From Phosphoribacter sp037045045 (lineage in GTDB: Bacteria > Actinomycetota > Actinomycetes > Actinomycetales > Dermatophilaceae), in contig JBAOHL010000002.1 of the NCBI GenBank assembly GCA_037045045.1, forward strand, positions 496,001-560,000: a stretch of DNA of 64,000 nt. Direction: 5' to 3'. Below, piece by piece: positions 1 through 8,510 of the stretch. The notes under the pieces were generated by a model. It made no database searches, was not told the DNA's origin, and saw only the letters and a list, made by a program, of their open reading frames with translations. Every line of letters starts with the position of its first letter. Positions within the stretch are counted from its first letter, which is position 1. A program made the position numbers and the translations under genes.

Positions 1-152
1 GCCTGCTCAAGGCCACCCGCGCCAACCATCTCGGCAAGCTCGCTTTCCGGCACGTCTACTGGAACGTGCTCATGCCCGGCCGGCCCATGCCGCTGCCGGC
101 CGAGATGTCGATGACCGGCAAGCACGTCGAGACCGCGCCCACCGGCGCCTGA
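1..152 (+). CDS. Sulfide:quinone oxidoreductase-like FAD protein, C-terminal fragment
   Basis: Only the last 49 codons are in the window, ending in TGA at 150-152. The tail reads ATRANHLGKLAFRHVYWNVL and then MPGRPMPLPAEMSMTGK. That Trp/Tyr-rich amphipathic end is typical of the membrane-anchoring C-terminus of sulfide:quinone-oxidoreductase-like NAD(P)/FAD oxidoreductases. The gene lies 31 bp upstream of a DsrC/TusE-like gene and a DsrE-like gene on the same strand, which supports a role in sulfide or persulfide oxidation. The FAD-binding and catalytic cysteine regions are outside the window, so the family call rests on the tail and its neighbours. Confidence 0.6.
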   Translation, partial: LLKATRANHLGKLAFRHVYWNVLMPGRPMPLPAEMSMTGKHVETAPTGA

Positions 153-183
153 ATTCGCACACCCCACAAGGAGACTCAGCATC

Positions 184-498
184 ATGCCCACCACCACGAT
201 CGCCGGCCGCGAGATCGACGTCGACGCCGAGGGCTTCCTCACCAAGCCCGAGCAATGGGACGAGGACCTCGCCAAGACCCTGGCCGCCAACATCGGCGTC
301 TCTCTGACCGACGCCCACTGGATGCCGATCCGCTTCCTGCGCAAGGACTTCGAGACCCAGCACGAGACCGCGACCCTGCGCCGGGTGTCCACGCAGGGCG
401 GCATCCCGGTCAAGGAGCTCTTCGTGCTCTTCCCGGGCAAGCCCGCGAAGAAGATGGCCTACATCGCCGGGCTGCAGAAACCCAAGGGCTGCGTCTGA
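184..498 (+). CDS. DsrC/TusE-family sulfur carrier protein
   Basis: This 104-residue protein has the size and shape of the DsrC/TusE/DsvC family. It has the conserved AGREIDVDAEGFL start and the EQWDEDLAKTLA segment. The C-terminal tail ends KPKGCV, so the penultimate residue is cysteine, the sulfur-carrying residue of the family. The second tail cysteine of true dissimilatory DsrC, about ten residues earlier, is not seen (the region reads KMAYIAGLQKPKGC), so a TusE-like or sulfur-oxidation carrier role is more likely than sulfite-reductase service. A GGAG ribosome site (AAGGAGAC) lies 8-15 bp before the ATG. It sits between the SQR-like and DsrE-like genes and is probably cotranscribed with both. 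Confidence 0.85.
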   Translation: MPTTTIAGREIDVDAEGFLTKPEQWDEDLAKTLAANIGVSLTDAHWMPIRFLRKDFETQHETATLRRVSTQGGIPVKELFVLFPGKPAKKMAYIAGLQKPKGCV

Positions 499-581
499 CT
501 CTCCCCCGCCCCATCGGCCAGCACCCGCCGCCAGCCGCTCTCAACCGCAAAGCACCTCTGCCACAAGCGAATCGAGCCGAC

Positions 582-1127
582 ATGACCGACACGACCATCG
601 ACGCCGCACCGGCGATCGTCCCGTCCTTCGACGACGAGGCGGCCTCCGGGCGCAAGCTCGCGATCATCTGCTCCAAGGGCAACCTCGACATGGCCTACCC
701 CGGCCTCATCCTCGCCAACGCCGCACTTGGCGAGGGCATCGAGACGCACCTGTTCTTCACCTTCTGGGGCTTCGACATGATCAACCGCAAGACGATGGGC
801 GACCTGAAGTTCTCGTTCATCGGCAACACCGCGATGCACCCGCCCGGCCACTTCGGGATGTCGATGCCGCAGGGCCTGGGGGGCCTGCCGGGCATGACGC
901 ACATGGCGACGAACATGCTCAAGAAGCAGATCGCCGCCCTCGACGTGCCCGAGGTTCCCGAGTTCCTCGACCTGCTGCACGGCTCCGGCGCCAAGCTGTG
1001 GGCCTGCCGGATGTCCGCGGACATGATGGGCCTGGAAATGGACGACCTTTACGAGGGCGTCGAGGCGATCATCAGCGCGACCGACTTCATCGAGCTCACC
1101 GAGGGCGCCCAGCTGCTGTTCATCTGA
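582..1127 (+). CDS. DsrE/DsrF-like sulfur-transfer family protein
   Basis: The 181-residue product carries a DsrE-fold core (KLAIICSKGNLDMAYPGLIL, then HLFFTFWGFDMI). It resembles the DsrE2-type peroxiredoxin-like or sulfurtransferase proteins that occur next to SQR and DsrC/TusE genes. Two cysteines are candidates for sulfur handling: one in the IICSKG motif near residue 28 and one in LWACRMSADM near residue 146. The many methionines in the middle (MGLPGMTHMATNML) are common in this group. I chose the ATG at 582, because the longer upstream frame is a shadow of the preceding gene. It probably receives or passes persulfide sulfur to the DsrC-like carrier; this is inferred from family and context. 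Confidence 0.8.
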   Translation: MTDTTIDAAPAIVPSFDDEAASGRKLAIICSKGNLDMAYPGLILANAALGEGIETHLFFTFWGFDMINRKTMGDLKFSFIGNTAMHPPGHFGMSMPQGLGGLPGMTHMATNMLKKQIAALDVPEVPEFLDLLHGSGAKLWACRMSADMMGLEMDDLYEGVEAIISATDFIELTEGAQLLFI

Positions 1128-1161
1128 CCGGCCGGCGTCCGGGCGCGGCCTCACCGCCGCC

Positions 1162-1245
1162 GGTATGCCGTCGCGCCTGGCCGCCCCGTCAGCAGGAGGC
1201 CAACGCCACCTGCGGTATGCCGCCCCGCCTCGCCGCCGCGTCAGC
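1162..1245. repeat. Two imperfect direct repeats, each starting with the GTATGCCG octamer
   Basis: Between the convergent DsrE-like gene and hspR, a roughly 32-bp block occurs twice, about 51 bp apart. Each copy begins GGTATGCCG and ends with GCCGCC, one base, then CGTCAGC. The octamer is the window-wide over-represented word, and here it forms part of a local duplication. Confidence 0.6.
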
Positions 1246-1735
1246 GCGCGGCGGGCCGCCACACCACGAGTGACTGCCCGGGGCCGACGAATCCGCGCGC
1301 CGGACGTTGCCCGGGGCGCATCGCGACGATGTCGCCGGCCGACCCGGCCGCGAAGACCCGACCGCCGGCGGCGCTGGACCGCAGGGCGGCCACTTCGGCG
1401 GCCAACTCGCCGACCCTGGCCTGCAAGGCGGCGACGTGGTTCTCCAGGTCGAGGATCCGCTGGACCCCGGCGAGGCTCACCCCCTCGTCCTGGGACAGCC
1501 GCTGGACCTCGCGCAGTTGGGCGACCTCGCGAGCGGAATACCGCCGGCCACCGCCGCGGGTGCGCGCCGGCGTGACGAGTCCCAGCCGGTCGTACTGGCG
1601 CAACGTCTGTGCGTGCATCCCGGCTAGTTGGGCAGCCACCGAAATGACGAACACCGGAGTGTCGTCGTCGGGCGCGTATGCCGCCGGGTGGGCCCGGCCC
1701 GGGCGGGGCGGGCGTCCGGTGGCGTCAGCGGACAT
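1241..1735 (-). CDS. hspR: Heat-shock repressor HspR (MerR family)
   Basis: This 164-residue protein has a MerR-type winged helix at about residues 25-95. The motifs are FVISVAAQLAGMHAQTLRQY, then RLGLVTPARTRGGGRRYSA and VAQLREVQRLSQDEGVSLAG. A coiled-coil stretch follows (LENHVAALQARVGELAAEVAAL). HspR binds HAIR inverted repeats (CTTGAG-N7-CTCAAG type) with DnaK as co-repressor. Such boxes are present upstream of dnaK (5427-5447, 5490-5510) and hsp20 (47236-47256). It is the last gene of the dnaK-grpE-dnaJ-hspR operon, 6 bp after dnaJ, so it controls its own operon. The C-terminal 30 residues are poorly conserved in the family. Confidence 0.93.
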   Translation of the reverse strand: MSADATGRPPRPGRAHPAAYAPDDDTPVFVISVAAQLAGMHAQTLRQYDRLGLVTPARTRGGGRRYSAREVAQLREVQRLSQDEGVSLAGVQRILDLENHVAALQARVGELAAEVAALRSSAAGGRVFAAGSAGDIVAMRPGQRPARGFVGPGQSLVVWRPAAR

Positions 1736-1741
1736 GTCAGG

Positions 1742-2755
1742 TCACTCCCGTGCCCGGGCGAAGGCGTCGGCTCGGGGGTCGTAGCCGGCTTCGTCCTCGC
1801 GCAGCTTCTCGACGGCCTCTCGGGCCGCGTCGGTGAGCCGTTGCGGGACGACGACGAGAACCTTCGCGAGCAGGTCACCCGAACCGTGGGGCGTGGACAC
1901 CCCGCGCCCCTTGATCCGCAACACCCGCCCGCTCGGCGTGCCGGACGGCACCTTGACGCGCACCGCGTCGCCGGAGAGGGTCGGCACCGAGACGGTCGCC
2001 CCGAGGGCGGCCTCGGCGAAGGTCACCGGCAGGTCCACGGTGAGATTGTCCCCGTCGCGGCCGAACACCGGGTGCGGCGACACGGTGACTTGGAGGATGA
2101 GATCGCCGGGCTCGGCACCGGGACCGCCCGGGTGGCCCTTGCCGCGCAGGCGGATCTTCTGTCCGTCCTTGACCCCGGCCGGGACCCGCGTCGTGATGTG
2201 GCCGCCGTCTCCGGTCGTCAGGGTGACGGTGTCGCCGGCGACCGCCTGGCGGAAGCCCAAAGTCGTGCGGGCCTGGACGTCGGCGCCCTTACGCGGAGCC
2301 CGCGGACCGGCATACCCGCCGCCGTAGGGCCCCCCGCCGTACGCGCCCCCGCCCTGGCCCTGGGCGAACAGGCCGCCGAGCAGGTCTTGCAGGTCCGGGT
2401 CGGCCGCGCCCCCGCCGCGGCTGGTCGAGAAACGCACGCCCGGGCCCCCGAACATCCCGGAGAACAGGTCCTGGAAGCCACCCCCACCGGGGCCACCGGC
2501 GGTGAAGCGGGCGCCGCCGTGGGACATCGCGCGGATCTGGTCATACTCCTGGCGCTGCGGCGGGTCGGACAGGACGGCATACGCCTCGCCGATCTCCTTG
2601 AACCGCGCCTCGGCCTTGGCGTCGTTGGCGTTCTGGTCGGGGTGCAGCTTGCGGGCGAGCTTGCGGTAGGCCTTCTTGATCGCCGCCTCGTCGGCGTCCT
2701 TGGGCACGCCGAGGATCGCGTAGAAGTCCTTGTCGAACCAGTCTTGGCTGGCCAT
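1742..2755 (-). CDS. dnaJ: DnaJ-type co-chaperone without zinc finger (DnaJ1/CbpA type)
   Basis: The 337-residue product has an N-terminal J domain (about residues 10-75) with the invariant HPD tripeptide in KLARKLHPDQN. It stimulates DnaK ATP hydrolysis. A long Gly/Phe/Tyr-rich linker follows (GGGAYGGGPYGGGYAG), then two C-terminal beta-barrel substrate-binding domains (DVQARTTLGFRQAVAGDTV, then VTVSPHPVFGRDGDNL). The CxxCxGxG zinc-finger repeats of classical DnaJ are absent, as in the DnaJ1/CbpA paralogue that actinobacteria place in the dnaK operon. It lies 36 bp after grpE and 6 bp before hspR. Confidence 0.92.
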   Translation of the reverse strand: MASQDWFDKDFYAILGVPKDADEAAIKKAYRKLARKLHPDQNANDAKAEARFKEIGEAYAVLSDPPQRQEYDQIRAMSHGGARFTAGGPGGGGFQDLFSGMFGGPGVRFSTSRGGGAADPDLQDLLGGLFAQGQGGGAYGGGPYGGGYAGPRAPRKGADVQARTTLGFRQAVAGDTVTLTTGDGGHITTRVPAGVKDGQKIRLRGKGHPGGPGAEPGDLILQVTVSPHPVFGRDGDNLTVDLPVTFAEAALGATVSVPTLSGDAVRVKVPSGTPSGRVLRIKGRGVSTPHGSGDLLAKVLVVVPQRLTDAAREAVEKLREDEAGYDPRADAFARARE

Positions 2756-2791
2756 CGCGGCGTACCCTCCTTTCGTCTGCCGGTCCGCCGG

Positions 2792-3456
2792 CTACTGCGG
2801 GTCGGCCACGGCGACCCGGGCCGGGCGCACGACGCGCTCACCGAGCCGGTAGCCCGGCTGGAGCACCCTGACGACCGTGGTCGTCGTCGCGTCGGGGTGC
2901 AGCGGAGCGTCCAGGTGCATAAGGGCCTCGTGGTGGTTGGGGTCGAACTCCTCGCCCGGTTCGCCGAAGCGTTCGATGCCGAGGCGCGCGAGGACGGCCT
3001 CGAGCTTGTCGACGATGGTCGCGGCCGGGCCGTCGGCGAGATCGCCGTGTTCGCGGGCCAGGTGGATCTCGTCGAGCACAGGCAGCATCGACTCGAGGAC
3101 GTGGCTGATGCCGAGGTCGCGGGCGACGGCGCGGTCGCGGTCCACGCGCTTCTTGTAGTTGACGTACTCGGCCTGCAGACGGCGCAGGTCCTCGAGCCGT
3201 TCGGCCGCGAGGGACGCAAACGCGCCGTCACCGACGACGTCCACCGCGGTCAGCGGCTCGGCGTCGTCGCCCTCGGCGGCGGTGCCGTCGGACACGACGG
3301 CCGGGCCGTGTTCGGGAACCGATGACGCAGGGCCGGCCGAGGCCGCCGCTGCGGTGGTCGGGTGGTCGAACTCGTCGAAGCCACCCGGCTCTGCCGAGCC
3401 GAGGTCGCCGCGGTGGGCGGGGCCGTGCTCCGGCCCCGCCCCCGCGTCCTCGTGGG

Positions 3457-3460
<4 letters not shown>
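2792..3460 (-). CDS. grpE: Nucleotide exchange factor GrpE
   Basis: This 222-residue protein releases ADP from DnaK. The N-terminal 75 residues are acidic and disordered. The GrpE core begins around AAERLEDLRRLQAEYVNYKKRVDRDR, the long coiled coil. The beta-domain follows, with LPVLDEIHLAREHGDLADGP, then FGEPGEEFDPNHHEAL and the typical VVRVLQPGYRLGERVVRPARV end. The start is a GTG overlapping the dnaK stop (GTGA), indicating translational coupling. In one reading frame grpE appears fused to the front of dnaK; that is an artefact of the dnaK frameshift near 4073, not a real fusion. Confidence 0.93.
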
Positions 3461-5371
<1,911 letters not shown>

Positions 5372-5426
5372 GGTGTTCCCTCTCCTGGTCCGGTTGGTAC
5401 CGGGGTTTCCGGCGGTATGCCGGGTG

Positions 5427-5447
5427 GTTGAGTCTTCAGCGCTCAAT
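5427..5447 (-). promoter_or_regulatory. HAIR element 1 (HspR operator) over the dnaK -10 region
   Basis: On the plus strand the box reads GTTGAGT, seven bases, GCTCAAT. This matches the CTTGAGT-N7-ACTCAAG HspR consensus in spacing and nearly all positions. It overlaps the proposed dnaK -10 (5445-5450), as expected for a repressor site. Confidence 0.85.
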
Positions 5448-5473
5448 CTGCTCGGTCGAGGGCTGGTTGTCAA
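5445..5473 (-). promoter_or_regulatory. dnaK operon promoter
   Basis: Read on the minus strand, a perfect TTGACA -35 (5473-5468) is followed after 17 bases by CAGATT as -10 (5450-5445). The dnaK ATG is about 74 bp further on. It is flanked and overlapped by HAIR boxes. Confidence 0.65.
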
Positions 5474-5489
5474 ACCCAGGCTCGGCAAA

Positions 5490-5510
5490 CTTGCGCCTAT
5501 CTGGCTCAAC
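5490..5510 (-). promoter_or_regulatory. HAIR element 2 (HspR operator) upstream of dnaK
   Basis: The plus strand reads CTTGCGC, seven bases, GCTCAAC, a slightly weaker match to the HspR box. It lies 63 bp upstream of HAIR 1, just outside the -35. Paired HAIR sites in front of dnaK are known in other actinobacteria. Confidence 0.7.
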
Positions 5511-5571
5511 TCTGAAGGTTCCGCGGATGTTCCCGCCCCGACCTCGGCGGGGGCTGCCGACCTCCGGCGGC

Positions 5572-5611
5572 AATGGTGGGTTTGGGGTGACGACACAGCT
5601 TCGTGATTGAG
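5572..5611. mobile_element. Solitary IS-end-like sequence (relict of the IS256-family element type at 22.2 kb)
   Basis: This 40-bp stretch matches the left end of the IS at 22241-22282 with two single-base gaps and a few substitutions. Shared blocks include TTTGGGGTGACG and CGTGATTGAG. No transposase gene accompanies it. It lies exactly where GC content drops and the accessory genes begin, so it may be the remnant of an IS that delivered or bounded the island. The 5372-5709 gene-free stretch otherwise holds the dnaK control region. Confidence 0.6.
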
Positions 5612-5709
5612 CACGCGCAGGCACGAGGAATTTCGGGCTAGACACGGGCGTGAGTGTTCCCGCGCCTCCGTCAGTGTCAAGTGGCATGATCGTGTCCGAG
5701 GAGACCGCC

Positions 5710-6369
5710 ATGGACGTCGACTACGAAGAGCCCCGGTTCGTCACGCCGATCTGCACCGTGCAGGACGTCGCGGACCTTGTCGACATGCCCCTGGACACGG
5801 TGAAGGCGTGGGCGGGTCAACGGTCCTCCCGGCGCCAGATGTTCACCCGCAATCCGCAGGATCACCGGGGGTGGCCGTCCGTTCCTCTGGTTGGCCTCGT
5901 CGAGGCAAACACCCTTCGCACGCTTCGAGAGATGCTCGCGCCTTCCGAGGTCGAGGCGGCAGCCCTTTGGATCCGCCAGCGGTTCGACGCTCCGTTTGCC
6001 CTAGCAAACAAGCGCCTCGTCACGGACGGCGCCTACGCCTACATCCGAGAGAATCCCAGCGAGCTCTACCGGGTGAAGACAAGCCAGCACGCCTTCGTCG
6101 AGGTCCTCGAAGATCACCTCAAGCCGTTGGTCTTCGAGGACGACGACTATCCGGTCGCATTCGAGGTCCGGATCCCGGGTGTCGCGATCGACCCGCGGTT
6201 CAACGCCGGGCGGATGACCTTTGTTCGAAACCGAGTCCCGGTCTTCGCGGTCCTCGGGAGCCTCGCGGGCGGCGACTCCGTGGACGAGGTCATGCAGCAG
6301 TACGGCCTCACCCTGCAGGAGGTGGCCGCAGTCGATGAACACCGGGAGTGGGCGGCCACGGCCGCGTAA
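5710..6369 (+). CDS. DUF433-containing antitoxin, VapB45-like
   Basis: This is probably the antitoxin of a type II toxin-antitoxin pair. The N-terminal part has a MerR/helix-turn-helix-like segment (TVQDVADLVDMPLDTVKAWA). The C-terminus is a DUF433 domain (IDPRFNAGRMTFVRNRVPV, then GDSVDEVMQQYGLTLQEVAA). The domain order and length match Mycobacterium tuberculosis VapB45 (Rv2018). I chose the ATG at 5710 because GAGGAGA precedes it at the right distance; ATG 5686 and GTG 5650 are in-frame alternatives. The gene overlaps the toxin gene by 35 bp. Base composition is clearly lower in GC than the flanking heat-shock genes. Confidence 0.75.
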   Translation: MDVDYEEPRFVTPICTVQDVADLVDMPLDTVKAWAGQRSSRRQMFTRNPQDHRGWPSVPLVGLVEANTLRTLREMLAPSEVEAAALWIRQRFDAPFALANKRLVTDGAYAYIRENPSELYRVKTSQHAFVEVLEDHLKPLVFEDDDYPVAFEVRIPGVAIDPRFNAGRMTFVRNRVPVFAVLGSLAGGDSVDEVMQQYGLTLQEVAAVDEHREWAATAA

Positions 6370-6763
6370 AGGCGCCCAGATCCTCCTGGTAGACAGGTGC
6401 CTCGCACCCGAGGTCGCCTACGAGATCTGCAAGATGGACGGCCTACACGGAATCCCGCTGCGCGATCACTACGGCGACGAAACTGCGCAGGGCCTTGAGG
6501 ACATTACATTCCTGACCGAGGCGGGACGGCGAAGCTGGGGCGTGCTCACCCAAAACCCCCGTATGTGGCAAGTCCCCCAAGAGCGGGCCTGCATCGTCGA
6601 GCACCGAACGCGGGTCTTCTCGCTGGACGACCCCAACGCCAGCAAGACGCTTAAGGGCCTTGTCCTGGGTCGACACCTCCTGTCCATCCGCCGACGGCTC
6701 CTACGCCCTGACCCGTGCTTCTGGCGACTCCGACTGCAGGCCGTTCGAAAGGACCTTTCGTGA
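6335..6763 (+). CDS. PIN-like toxin, VapC45-like
   Basis: The 142-residue product follows the DUF433 antitoxin and has a PIN-like (DUF5615-type) layout. An acidic residue ends the first strand (ILLVDRCLAPEV, Asp20). A central GLEDITFLTEAGRRSWGVLT segment corresponds to the second acidic cluster and strand. Many relatives have T-x-D in the last motif; here it is LTQNPRM, so that acidic position is replaced and catalysis may differ. By homology to VapC45 it would be an RNase toxin neutralised by the upstream protein. The start overlaps the antitoxin end, and its stop overlaps the GTG of the next gene, which implies translational coupling of all three. Confidence 0.7.
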   Translation: MNTGSGRPRPRKGAQILLVDRCLAPEVAYEICKMDGLHGIPLRDHYGDETAQGLEDITFLTEAGRRSWGVLTQNPRMWQVPQERACIVEHRTRVFSLDDPNASKTLKGLVLGRHLLSIRRRLLRPDPCFWRLRLQAVRKDLS

Positions 6764-7473
6764 CGAGCCATCTGGATGACTTGACGCAGATGCTGTTCAG
6801 TCGCCTGGCAACTTTGCAGGATCGCTTGGGCAGTGAAGGTGGCCATACCTGGTTCCTACCCAAGATCGCCGCTTCACATTTTGCAGCGCACCTTGCGACT
6901 TCCAAGTGGAGCAACGAGTGCGGGCTTCATGCCGTGAGTCTGGGAACAGCACGACAGGCGTTTGAATCGCTGTCCATCATTGAACTGGGCACTGTGGGCG
7001 AGCCCGGGCGCCAGCAGCTGCAGCGATGGGAGCAGGGCCTCATGACGGCCGGAAACATCCGCAAGTGGCTCCAGCTGAACAGTTGGCCCTCTTTTCCCCC
7101 GGGTCCACGCGGCGCCACTTGGATCGAATTCATGTCCGGCCTGGGGAGAGCTCTTCAGCCCTACGCTCACTTCAGCCCCGAACTACTTCAATGGAACATG
7201 AACATGGTTCGGGGGCCGGGGCCGACGGGGCAGGCACTTGTAGCCATCGGTCCAGGAAGCTACGACCCAAACCGGGCCGCCCGCGTCCAACTCCTACGCG
7301 GAGCCCTGACGCTGGCGTTGGCAACAATCATGACCCAAGCCGACCCCGGATGCCTTCAAGGTGCCGAGGTTGAAGCCGTTCATCGCCTTCGAGTCGACGT
7401 AGATGAGTCGGAGTGGCTGATAAGCAGCCACTGGCAAGAGGTCCTGACCCCGCACGTTTGGGATGTGCATTGA
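6760..7473 (+). CDS. Unknown protein coupled to the VapBC45-like pair
   Basis: I do not recognise this 237-residue protein. The GTG start overlaps the toxin stop (GTGA), so it is very likely translated with the toxin. The sequence is soluble-looking and Trp-rich, with no signal peptide or membrane segment. Notable parts are HTWFLPKIAASHFAAHLA, WEQGLMTAGNIRKWLQLNSW, and a C-terminal stretch ending SSHWQEVLTPHVWDVH. In 6781-6840 I count 33 G/C of 60, well below the roughly 70 percent of the core genes, consistent with transfer along with the TA pair. It could be a third TA component (chaperone or target modifier) or an unrelated passenger. Confidence 0.7.
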   Translation: MTSHLDDLTQMLFSRLATLQDRLGSEGGHTWFLPKIAASHFAAHLATSKWSNECGLHAVSLGTARQAFESLSIIELGTVGEPGRQQLQRWEQGLMTAGNIRKWLQLNSWPSFPPGPRGATWIEFMSGLGRALQPYAHFSPELLQWNMNMVRGPGPTGQALVAIGPGSYDPNRAARVQLLRGALTLALATIMTQADPGCLQGAEVEAVHRLRVDVDESEWLISSHWQEVLTPHVWDVH

Positions 7474-7571
7474 GGTCGCCAGGCGGCTCGTGGCCGCTCT
7501 CGGCGATGGCTACTGCCCGGCCTGTGGGTCGGGCTTCTCTCAAGGGAGTCCCCTCGGTCTCGGAGTCAAAC

Positions 7572-7739
7572 ATGACGGATAACGAACTTTCGGTCTCCAT
7601 CGACGCGTTCTGGGACAATCCGAAGCGGAAGGATAACCTTCGAGTGGCGCTCTCGATTGACGACGGCGGCCGGAGGGCCTTCATGCCCCTCACCGAATCC
7701 TTCATCGTCGCGCCAGATGGCACCTTCATCGGGGAGTGA
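7572..7739 (+). CDS. Small hypothetical protein (55 residues)
   Basis: A short frame reads MTDNELSVSIDAFW, then RVALSIDDGGRRAFMPLTESF and VAPDGTFIGE. Its balanced amino-acid content and beta-rich look fit a real small protein better than the Arg/Pro-rich shadows around it. I see no strong ribosome site ahead of the ATG. It lies 98 bp after the TA-associated gene in the low-GC island. No family recognised. Confidence 0.4.
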   Translation: MTDNELSVSIDAFWDNPKRKDNLRVALSIDDGGRRAFMPLTESFIVAPDGTFIGE

Positions 7740-7855
7740 TCTACCCAGCGCCCGCTATTCGCGAGCACGCAACCGCCGATCGTCAGGGGGCGGAAATGGA
7801 GCACGAAGCACTTCGAGACGAGCGCTGGGTAGGAGGAGTAGGGAGGCTACAAACC

Positions 7856-8329
7856 GTGAGGCGGCGACGTGCAGGTATATATATATACTGCCGGCCTTTG
7901 TTCCGCGGCACTTCTCAGCGGTTGTCAGTACTTCGCGCCGTCACGCCCTCCGAGTGGGGTTGGCATAACGCAGGAACCGGACGGAACCTACTCCGCCCTC
8001 CTTCACACCTGCCCCGGCAGCTTGCCTCCGGCTGTGCAATCGAGAATTCCCATATGGAGGCGTATTGGCTCGCCCGTCGCGAAGGCCCAGCTCAGAGGGA
8101 TTTCGAGCGCATCCCTATCGGCCGGCCGGTCGCTGGATGGAACGTCGCGGTAGATCGGTTCAGAGAGCTCGACTCGGCGACTAATTACTTCGTCATTGCG
8201 ATGGATCCATCACGCCCGGATCGTGGCATCAACTTCGTCTTGCAGGACCTGAAGCCAGGCGTGGTTCGGAGCGAGACCGACACTTCGATAGAGGACTTCA
8301 AGACGCAGAACCTCCTTTGCTCAACGTAA
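7856..8329 (+). pseudogene. Decayed lipoprotein gene with two frame changes
   Basis: A ribosome site (GGGAGG, 9 bp before GTG 7856) starts a frame MRRRRAGIYIY. It then runs into a (TA)6 tract at 7876-7887. In the next frame a lipoprotein signal continues (TAGLCSAALLSGCQYF, with lipobox LSGC) plus about 45 coherent residues (GVGITQEPDGTYSALLHTCPG). Around 8030-8060 coherent coding returns to the first frame (PVAGWNVAVDRF, NYFVIAMDPSRPDRGINFVL) and ends with TAA at 8327-8329. Two compensating shifts indicate a broken, formerly about 155-residue exported lipoprotein. Adding one TA unit would restore the signal peptide. The alternative start GTG 7869 lacks a basic N-terminus. Confidence 0.5.
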
Positions 8330-8510
8330 CTCGCTGGCACCGGGAGGCCCTGCTCCGTCTCGTGGTTGTCGGCTACGCCCTTCCTGATATCAACCTGCCG
8401 GCATACGACTTGCCCGCGGGGCGCACCGTGGTCGTGCTGCGTCTCTCCGTGCTCGAATATCCCGAACGACCTGGTCTTGTCCGCCATCCACCTGGTCGGC
8501 CTCGTTCGCG

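Noticed and set aside
8330..8510. Short frames after the lipoprotein remnant on both strands
   Set aside because: No coherent protein character or ribosome site; it contains one octamer and seems to be intergenic or decayed DNA.
5372..8510. tRNA or att site at the ends of the accessory island
   Set aside because: I found no tRNA-like TPsiC or acceptor sequence and no clear flanking direct repeat, so integration at a tRNA is not supported.
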